Below, piece after piece: positions 6,729 to 10,837 of a DNA stretch of 10,837 nt (the stretch's first letter is position 1; each line of letters opens with the position of its first letter). The stretch is from Bacteroidia bacterium (GTDB lineage: Bacteria > Bacteroidota > Bacteroidia > Cytophagales > Cyclobacteriaceae), in the NCBI GenBank assembly GCA_025356795.1, contig JANXRR010000360.1:1-10837 (forward strand), read 5' to 3'. A model generated the notes under the pieces. That model was not told the DNA's origin and did no database searches. It was given only the letters and a program-made list of their open reading frames with translations. Both the position numbers and the translations under genes were made by a program.

Positions 6729-7430
6729 ATGACTTTGCCGAAATCTGTTTTGAAAGTCTGGCTCACCTTAAAGCGAGTTGTTTTACTAGTAGTTATCTTT
6801 CAATTCTTGTATATTCTCTTACTGAAATGGATTTACCCGCCCATAACTGTTACCCAATTGTCGAGCCTATTTAGTGGTTATGGATTAAAAAGGGATTATG
6901 TTTCGTGGAAAGGCATATCACCAAATGCGGGTTTGGCGGTTATGGCATCTGAAGATCAGCTTTTTTACAAACACAATGGCTTTGATTGGAAAAGGATTGA
7001 CGAAGCTATGGAGTATAACAAGAAAAAGAAAAAGAAGGTAAGGGGCGCATCCACCATCAGCCAACAAGTGGCTAAGAATGTTTTTCTGTGGCAAGGCCGC
7101 AGTTGGATAAGAAAAGGTCTGGAGGTGTATTTTACATTTATGATTGAATTAGTGTGGGGCAAGGAGCGGATATTGGACGTGTACTTGAATGTGATTGAAA
7201 TGGGCAAGGGTGTGTTTGGAATAGAGGCGGCCTCGCAGCGATATTTTAAGAAACCAGCAAAGAAACTGACACAGGCCGAGGCTGCCATAATTGCCTCTTG
7301 TTTGCCCAACCCGAAACGATTTACCGTAAAGCCCCGCTCGAACTACATTAATAGGCGCTACCCTGCGGTGATGCAGCAAATGAGTTTTATCAAAGATGTG
7401 CCTGAGATAAAGGCGCTGTTGAAATTATAG
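6729..7430 (+). CDS. mtgA: Monofunctional biosynthetic peptidoglycan transglycosylase
   Basis: This is a GT51-family enzyme that polymerises lipid II into glycan strands at the outer face of the inner membrane. It has 233 residues, the normal size for MtgA, with no transpeptidase domain. A single membrane anchor covers about residues 16-34. The GT51 motifs follow in order: MASEDQLFYKHNGFD with catalytic Glu75; RGASTISQQVAKN (105-117); the RKGLEVYFTFMIE and KERILDVYLNVIEMG segment (128-159) with the second conserved glutamate region; and GIEAASQRYF (164-173). The substrate-channel loop has an unbroken lysine stretch (NKKKKKKVRG), encoded by an A-rich run around 7019-7037. A TTG immediately before the ATG could add one residue, but the ATG is preferred. 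It is divergent from the response regulator and convergent with pdxJ. Confidence 0.94.
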   Translation: MTLPKSVLKVWLTLKRVVLLVVIFQFLYILLLKWIYPPITVTQLSSLFSGYGLKRDYVSWKGISPNAGLAVMASEDQLFYKHNGFDWKRIDEAMEYNKKKKKKVRGASTISQQVAKNVFLWQGRSWIRKGLEVYFTFMIELVWGKERILDVYLNVIEMGKGVFGIEAASQRYFKKPAKKLTQAEAAIIASCLPNPKRFTVKPRSNYINRRYPAVMQQMSFIKDVPEIKALLKL

Positions 7431-7465
7431 ATTACCGTTGGCCTTGAAGAGATACAGCAGAGCTC

Positions 7466-8179
7466 TTACCTCAACTGCCTTAAATAAAGCTGAATGGTAT
7501 TCTCCAATCCTAAATAAAGAGCATCACAGATTAAGGCATGGCCGATGGAAACTTCATCCATAAAGGGAATGGATTGTTTTAAAAACTTTAGGTTGTTTAA
7601 ATCTAAATCGTGGCCAGCATTTACGCCCAAGCCAAGCTTAGCAGCTAAGGTTGCGGCCTCTATGTACGCTCTCACGGCTTGCTCTTTGTTTTGGTGGTAA
7701 GCACTTGCATAAGGCTCGGTGTAAAGTTCTACTCTATCTGCGCCAAGCTTAGCCGCACCATCCACAAACTTTCGGTCGGGGTCAACAAAAACAGATACAC
7801 GCACGCCCTGCGATTTTATTTCGGTCACTATGTCTTTTAAGTATGATTCGTTTCGCAGGGTATCCCATCCGGCACTGGAAGTAATGGCATCTGGCGCATC
7901 AGGCACAAGTGTGGCCTGGTGGGGCTTTACTTCGCGGATCAACTGTAGGTAGCGTTGGTCAGGGTAGCCTTCAATGTTAAACTCTGTGGCTAAGATATTT
8001 TTTAACGCTATTACATCGGCATAGCGAATGTGCCTTTCATCGGGTCGTGGGTGTACGGTAATGCCTTGCGCACCAAAGCGTTCGCAATCTTTGGCTACTT
8101 GAAGTAGGTTTGGGTTATTGCCTCCGCGTGCGTTGCGAAGGGTAGCTATTTTGTTAATATTTACACTTAACCTTGTCAC
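7466..8179 (-). CDS. pdxJ: Pyridoxine 5'-phosphate synthase PdxJ
   Basis: This enzyme is the last ring-closing step of the DXP-dependent vitamin B6 pathway, condensing 3-amino-2-oxopropyl phosphate with 1-deoxyxylulose 5-phosphate in the cytoplasm. It has 237 residues, the normal length, in a TIM-barrel fold. Family marks are [17 protein letters not shown] at the N-terminus; [13 protein letters not shown] with His43, Arg45 and His50; NIEG with Glu70; [18 protein letters not shown] with His190; and the phosphate-binding VSIGHAL near 210-215. These match the expected active-site residues. It converges with mtgA across 35 bp with no clear terminator between them, and is divergent from yqeY. A -7-like promoter on its own strand was not found. 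Confidence 0.97.
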   Translation of the reverse strand: MTRLSVNINKIATLRNARGGNNPNLLQVAKDCERFGAQGITVHPRPDERHIRYADVIALKNILATEFNIEGYPDQRYLQLIREVKPHQATLVPDAPDAITSSAGWDTLRNESYLKDIVTEIKSQGVRVSVFVDPDRKFVDGAAKLGADRVELYTEPYASAYHQNKEQAVRAYIEAATLAAKLGLGVNAGHDLDLNNLKFLKQSIPFMDEVSIGHALICDALYLGLENTIQLYLRQLR

Positions 8180-8192
8180 AGTAATGAGATTA

Positions 8193-8225
8193 TTTGGTTC
8201 GATAAGGATTCTATTGATAATTTTG
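8193..8225 (+). promoter_or_regulatory. Bacteroidota-type promoter for the yqeY-cvpA-nadK cluster
   Basis: TTTG at 8193-8196 and TAATTTTG at 8218-8225 match the -33 (TTTG) and -7 (TAnnTTTG) elements with a 21-base spacer, within the usual range. The start codon is 30 bases downstream, leaving a leader of about 25 bases. It is the best promoter match in the window. Confidence 0.65.
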
Positions 8226-8255
8226 TTCCGAAGTTAAAAACTAACCTGAACTATT

Positions 8256-8708
8256 ATGAGCTTAAAGGAACAAATTGATGGCGATATAAAGAAAGCCATG
8301 CTTGCCAAAAGCAAAGATGAGTTGATGGCACTCAGAAGCATAAAGTCGTTGATCTTATTGGCCGAAACAGAAAAGACAGCCTCCGCAGAATTAAGTGGCG
8401 ATGCAGAAGGAAAAATTTTAATGAAAGCCGCTAAACAAAGAAAAGAATCAGCCGAAATCTTTCAAAAGGAAGGCAGGCAAGAGCTAGCAGATAAAGAGCT
8501 TCTTGAGCTTGAGGTTATCAGTAGGTATCTGCCAAAACAACTCTCGGATGAAGAAATCACTCAAGAAATAAAAAGCATACTCACCGCTGTTGGTGCTGTT
8601 GGCCCACAAGATATTGGCAAAGTAATGGGCACAGCTACTAAACAACTGGCAGGCAAAGCAGATGGGAAAAAAATATCAGAATTAGCTAAAAAATTGCTTG
8701 GGTCTTGA
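8256..8708 (+). CDS. yqeY: GatB/YqeY-family protein
   Basis: This is a 150-residue protein of the YqeY family, which is homologous to the C-terminal tRNA-binding tail of the GatB subunit of aspartyl/glutamyl-tRNA amidotransferase. Family marks run along the whole length: MSLKEQIDGDIKKAMLAKSK; LMALRSIKSLILLAE; AAKQRKESAEIFQKEGRQEL; EVISRYLPKQLSDEEI; and GPQDIGKVMGTATKQLAGKADGKKISE at the end. A free-standing YqeY has no catalytic subunit, and its role is unproven although it may bind tRNA. It is the first gene of a co-directional run to nadK, downstream of a good promoter match, and its stop codon overlaps the start of the next gene. Confidence 0.93.
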   Translation: MSLKEQIDGDIKKAMLAKSKDELMALRSIKSLILLAETEKTASAELSGDAEGKILMKAAKQRKESAEIFQKEGRQELADKELLELEVISRYLPKQLSDEEITQEIKSILTAVGAVGPQDIGKVMGTATKQLAGKADGKKISELAKKLLGS

Positions 8709-9211
8709 GTAAGATAGATATTGTTATTGCCATTATTTTAATTATTGGCGGCTATTTTGGCTACAAAAGGGGTTTTCTGATGGGGCTCTTTTTTTTGCTG
8801 GCAATTATCTTAGGTGTATTTCTTGGTTTTAAATTTATGGCAATGGGAGTTCATTACCTTCATAGAAATTTCAACGCAGATTTAAATTATCTCCCTTACA
8901 TTTCTTTCTTCATCATATTTATTGGAGTAATTATTTTGGTAATGTTTATTGGCAAGCGGTTCAAGAACTCTATGGATAAAACATTTCTTGGAAAATTGGA
9001 TGCAATTGCTGGTGCATTGCTGGGTGTGGCAAAGTATGCGTTTTGTCTTAGCATCTTGTTTTGGTTACTTTCATCTTTAACCATTAGCTTTCCAAATAAT
9101 TGGACTAATAATTCATTTCTCTATCCAACCACAGTAAAGTTTGCTATACAGGTCAATTCTGCTGTTGGAAACTTTGCTCCGTTTGTAAAAGGAATCTTCA
9201 AAGAATTCTAA
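8705..9211 (+). CDS. cvpA: CvpA-family inner-membrane protein
   Basis: This is a 168-residue membrane protein with four predicted helices (about 5-20, 25-45, 64-83 and 100-125), the CvpA topology. The opening SKIDIVIAIILIIGGYFGYKRGF and the segment FLGKLDAIAGALLGVAKYAF are characteristic: a conserved G-Y-K-R-G-F turn, and a Gly-rich stretch after D-x-x-x-G. The family was named for colicin V production in E. coli, but its general role is envelope-related and poorly defined. The start is a TTG whose last two bases form part of the yqeY TGA (TTGA overlap). The first in-frame ATG, well downstream, would delete the first helix, so TTG is the credible start. This suggests translational coupling to yqeY. 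Confidence 0.87.
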   Translation: MSKIDIVIAIILIIGGYFGYKRGFLMGLFFLLAIILGVFLGFKFMAMGVHYLHRNFNADLNYLPYISFFIIFIGVIILVMFIGKRFKNSMDKTFLGKLDAIAGALLGVAKYAFCLSILFWLLSSLTISFPNNWTNNSFLYPTTVKFAIQVNSAVGNFAPFVKGIFKEF

Positions 9212-9250
9212 GGTTCAGTTTTTTTTACTTACTTATCAGAAATTTGGTTT

Positions 9251-10009
9251 ATGAGCCTGCAAATAAAACAGGAAAGTGGGTTTAGTTACGTAGACGAAGG
9301 TAGTGGCCAAGTCATTATGCTGTTGCATGGGCTTTTCGGTGCATTAAGCAACTGGCAAGCGGTGGTAGATAGATTTTCTGCACACTATCGCGTGGTTATC
9401 CCAATGCTGCCTATTTACGAGATGCCAATTAAAGAGGCTGGCCTTGAGGGTCTTCAAAAATTTGTTGAAGATTTTGTTGCGCTAAAAAAACTTGAAAACA
9501 TGGTTCTTATGGGCAACTCCCTTGGCGGCCATGTTGGAATACTCTATACCTTGAGCAATGTGAGTAAAGTAAGTAAACTTATTTTAACCGGCAGTTCTGG
9601 TTTATTCGAAAACACCATGGGTGGCTCTTACCCAAGAAGGGGAAGTTACGACTATATAAAAGAACGCGTGGCCTATACTTTTTATGACCCAGCCGTGGCT
9701 TCTAAAGAACTGGTTGATGAAGTATTTGAAACAACCAGAAGCATCCCGAAATGCATGCGTATAGTTGCCATTGCAAAGTCAGCTCAACGCAACAATCTAG
9801 CTTTGGAATTAAACAAGATTAGTGTTCCCACATTACTTATTTGGGGCTTAAATGACACCATTACGCCTCCTATGGTAGGCCATGAATTTAACCGGCTCAT
9901 ACCCAATTCAACTTTACACTTTCTAGATCATTGCTGCCATGCACCTATGATGGAGCATCCGGAAAAGTTTAATGTATTAGTGGAACGGTTTCTACGTTCA
10001 AATTCATAA
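9251..10009 (+). CDS. Alpha/beta-fold hydrolase
   Basis: This is a predicted cytoplasmic hydrolase of 252 residues with no signal peptide. The catalytic triad is visible: Ser90 in the nucleophile elbow MGNSLGGH, Asp202 in IWGLNDTITPP, and His230 in CCHAPMMEHPEKF. The HG motif (LLHGLFG, 25-30) provides the oxyanion loop. The strand where relatives often read DLPGHG here reads VVIPMLPIYEMP. The substrate cannot be told from sequence; ester or C-C bond hydrolysis is typical of the superfamily. It starts 39 bases after the CvpA gene, past a T-rich stretch, and ends four bases before the CBS gene, so it fits the same transcription unit. An alpha/beta hydrolase at this place, ahead of CBS and nadK, is usual in Bacteroidota. 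Confidence 0.92.
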   Translation: MSLQIKQESGFSYVDEGSGQVIMLLHGLFGALSNWQAVVDRFSAHYRVVIPMLPIYEMPIKEAGLEGLQKFVEDFVALKKLENMVLMGNSLGGHVGILYTLSNVSKVSKLILTGSSGLFENTMGGSYPRRGSYDYIKERVAYTFYDPAVASKELVDEVFETTRSIPKCMRIVAIAKSAQRNNLALELNKISVPTLLIWGLNDTITPPMVGHEFNRLIPNSTLHFLDHCCHAPMMEHPEKFNVLVERFLRSNS

Positions 10010-10013
10010 TGCT

Positions 10014-10679
10014 ATGATAGCCGAAGAACTTATCAACCACATGATACCTCCCCTTAAGCCATCGGACGATGGACATAAGGCTATTGTTTGGATGGATGAA
10101 TTTAGATGTAATCATTTGCCAGTGGTAGAGGAGGGAATTCTTCTTGGTTTTATTTCCGAAGAAATAATTCTTGAGTGTAACGATATTGAAAAACGAGTGG
10201 GCGATTTTGAGTTGGTGGGTAAAAATGCCATTGTTGAACTAGATTCTCATTTCTATGATATATTAAGAGTTGCCGGAGAAAATAAGCTTCAAATTGTTGC
10301 TGCCATTGACACTACTGGCCATTATGCCGGTGTTATTACCGTTCAAGAAATTATGACCTCCTTCGCTCAAACTGCCTCTGTACAAATGCCAGGAAGCATT
10401 CTGGTTCTTTTAATAGATTTAATTAATTATTCGCTTGCTGAAATCTGTCGACTCGTTGAAGAGAACAACGCAAAAGTAATCAGTAGCAACATAGTTGAAG
10501 ACACACTCGATAAGGGAAAAATTAAAGTTACAATTAAGATCAATCACCTTGATCTTTCGCGCATAGTGGCCACACTTGAGCGGTTTGGTTATACCGTTAT
10601 TGGTAGATATCAAGAAAACCAGCAAGAAATCGGTGGGAGAGAAAGGATTGATATGCTCATGCGTTATTTAAATATTTAG
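10014..10679 (+). CDS. CBS-domain pair with C-terminal ACT-like domain (AcuB-like)
   Basis: This is a predicted cytoplasmic ligand-sensing protein of 221 residues. Two CBS repeats come first: about residues 1-58, with HLPVVEEGILLGFISEEII, and about 63-117, with QIVAAIDTTGHYAGVITVQEIM. Residues about 126-198 form an ACT-like beta-alpha-beta-beta-alpha-beta pattern (GSILVLLIDL, a helix, AKVISSNIVED, KIKVTIKIN, a helix, GYTVIGRY), the same layout as AcuB-type proteins. CBS pairs usually bind adenine nucleotides such as AMP, ATP or NAD, and ACT domains bind small metabolites. It sits four bases after the hydrolase gene and two bases before nadK, so it is tightly co-expressed with NAD kinase. A role in sensing nucleotide state for that enzyme is an inference from position. 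Confidence 0.88.
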   Translation: MIAEELINHMIPPLKPSDDGHKAIVWMDEFRCNHLPVVEEGILLGFISEEIILECNDIEKRVGDFELVGKNAIVELDSHFYDILRVAGENKLQIVAAIDTTGHYAGVITVQEIMTSFAQTASVQMPGSILVLLIDLINYSLAEICRLVEENNAKVISSNIVEDTLDKGKIKVTIKINHLDLSRIVATLERFGYTVIGRYQENQQEIGGRERIDMLMRYLNI

Positions 10680-10681
10680 CC

Positions 10682-10837
10682 ATGAACGTTGGAATACACG
10701 GGCGCGACTTTCAAGAAAAATCAAATCGGTTTATTGAAAAATTGTTAGATACCCTGATAGAGTATAAAGCAACTATCTCTGTATCATCGAAATTTCTTAA
10801 GCATGTAAAGTCTTCAAAAATTAGTTCCTATAATTTA
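10682..10837 (+). CDS. nadK: NAD kinase (3' end missing)
   Basis: Only the first 52 codons are present, open to the window edge. NAD kinase phosphorylates NAD to NADP in the cytoplasm. The visible N-terminus, MNVGIHGRDFQEK, then a helix, then YKATISVSSKFLK, fits the first strand and helix of Bacteroidota NadK, which often read M-x-I-A-I-H-G-R. The diagnostic GGDG and NE motifs lie beyond the window. The call rests on this N-terminus and on the conserved position right after the CBS-domain gene, two bases from its stop. Confidence 0.8.
   Translation, partial: MNVGIHGRDFQEKSNRFIEKLLDTLIEYKATISVSSKFLKHVKSSKISSYNL

Noticed and set aside
6965..7379. Two - strand open frames inside mtgA
   Set aside because: Both are antisense to the conserved GT51 motifs and read as low-complexity shadow peptides.
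7447..7467. Possible terminator between mtgA and pdxJ
   Set aside because: AAGAG and CTCTT could form only a 5-bp stem with an 11-base loop, with no T tract on either side.
8896..9084. Short - strand open frame inside the CvpA gene
   Set aside because: It is antisense to the conserved membrane segments, with no start signal and no recognisable domain.
9190..9230. Possible terminator after the CvpA gene (T8 run near 9220)
   Set aside because: The T run is not preceded by a stable hairpin; only about four weak pairs can form around AGAATTCT.
10419..10625. Short - strand open frame inside the CBS gene
   Set aside because: It is antisense to the ACT-like domain and has no resemblance to a known protein.
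1..10837. Mobile elements, CRISPR, tRNA genes or foreign islands
   Set aside because: I see no transposase, integrase, terminal inverted repeats, spaced repeats or cloverleaf, and base composition looks even throughout by eye.

Overview
The window looks like the chromosome of a member of the Bacteroidota, probably Cytophagales-like; the lineage is inferred. The reasons are a BamA gene directly followed by two OmpH/Skp-type chaperone genes, a CBS-domain gene directly upstream of NAD kinase, A+T-rich DNA, few strong Shine-Dalgarno sequences, and intergenic matches to the Bacteroidota promoter consensus (-33 TTTG, -7 TAnnTTTG). The genes look like ordinary chromosomal ones. I see no mobile element, CRISPR array, tRNA or rRNA.

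Left part (1-3668): an envelope-biogenesis operon on the + strand. It holds the 3' part of bamA (outer-membrane protein insertase), then ompH-like 1 (one base after the bamA stop) and ompH-like 2, and ends at a strong intrinsic terminator. Next, on the - strand (3678-4778), is a two-gene unit: a 2OG-Fe(II) oxygenase followed by a small lipoprotein that resembles a Tll0287/DUF3365 domain without its haem motif.

Middle part (4850-7430): an LEA14-like lipoprotein (+), a short membrane-anchored histidine kinase (+) and a single-domain response regulator (-). The last two converge so tightly that their stop codons share one CTAG palindrome. After a 151-bp divergent spacer containing a helically phased direct repeat comes a monofunctional peptidoglycan glycosyltransferase, mtgA (+).

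Right part (7466-10837): pdxJ (vitamin B6 synthesis, -) is divergent from a tight + strand cluster of yqeY, a CvpA-family membrane protein, an alpha/beta hydrolase, a CBS-CBS-ACT-like protein and the start of nadK (cut by the window end). A full promoter match precedes yqeY.

Functionally the window combines outer-membrane assembly (BamA with its periplasmic chaperones), cell-wall synthesis (MtgA), cofactor metabolism (PdxJ, NadK) and a small two-component pair. No clearly new multigene system is visible. The points most worth a second look are the shared stop palindrome of the kinase/regulator pair, the haem-less Tll0287-like lipoprotein beside an oxygenase, the gene order relative to the usual Bacteroidota pdxJ-nadK-uppS-bamA-ompH block, and the CBS-ACT protein abutting nadK. 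No stretch over 300 bases lacks a gene.
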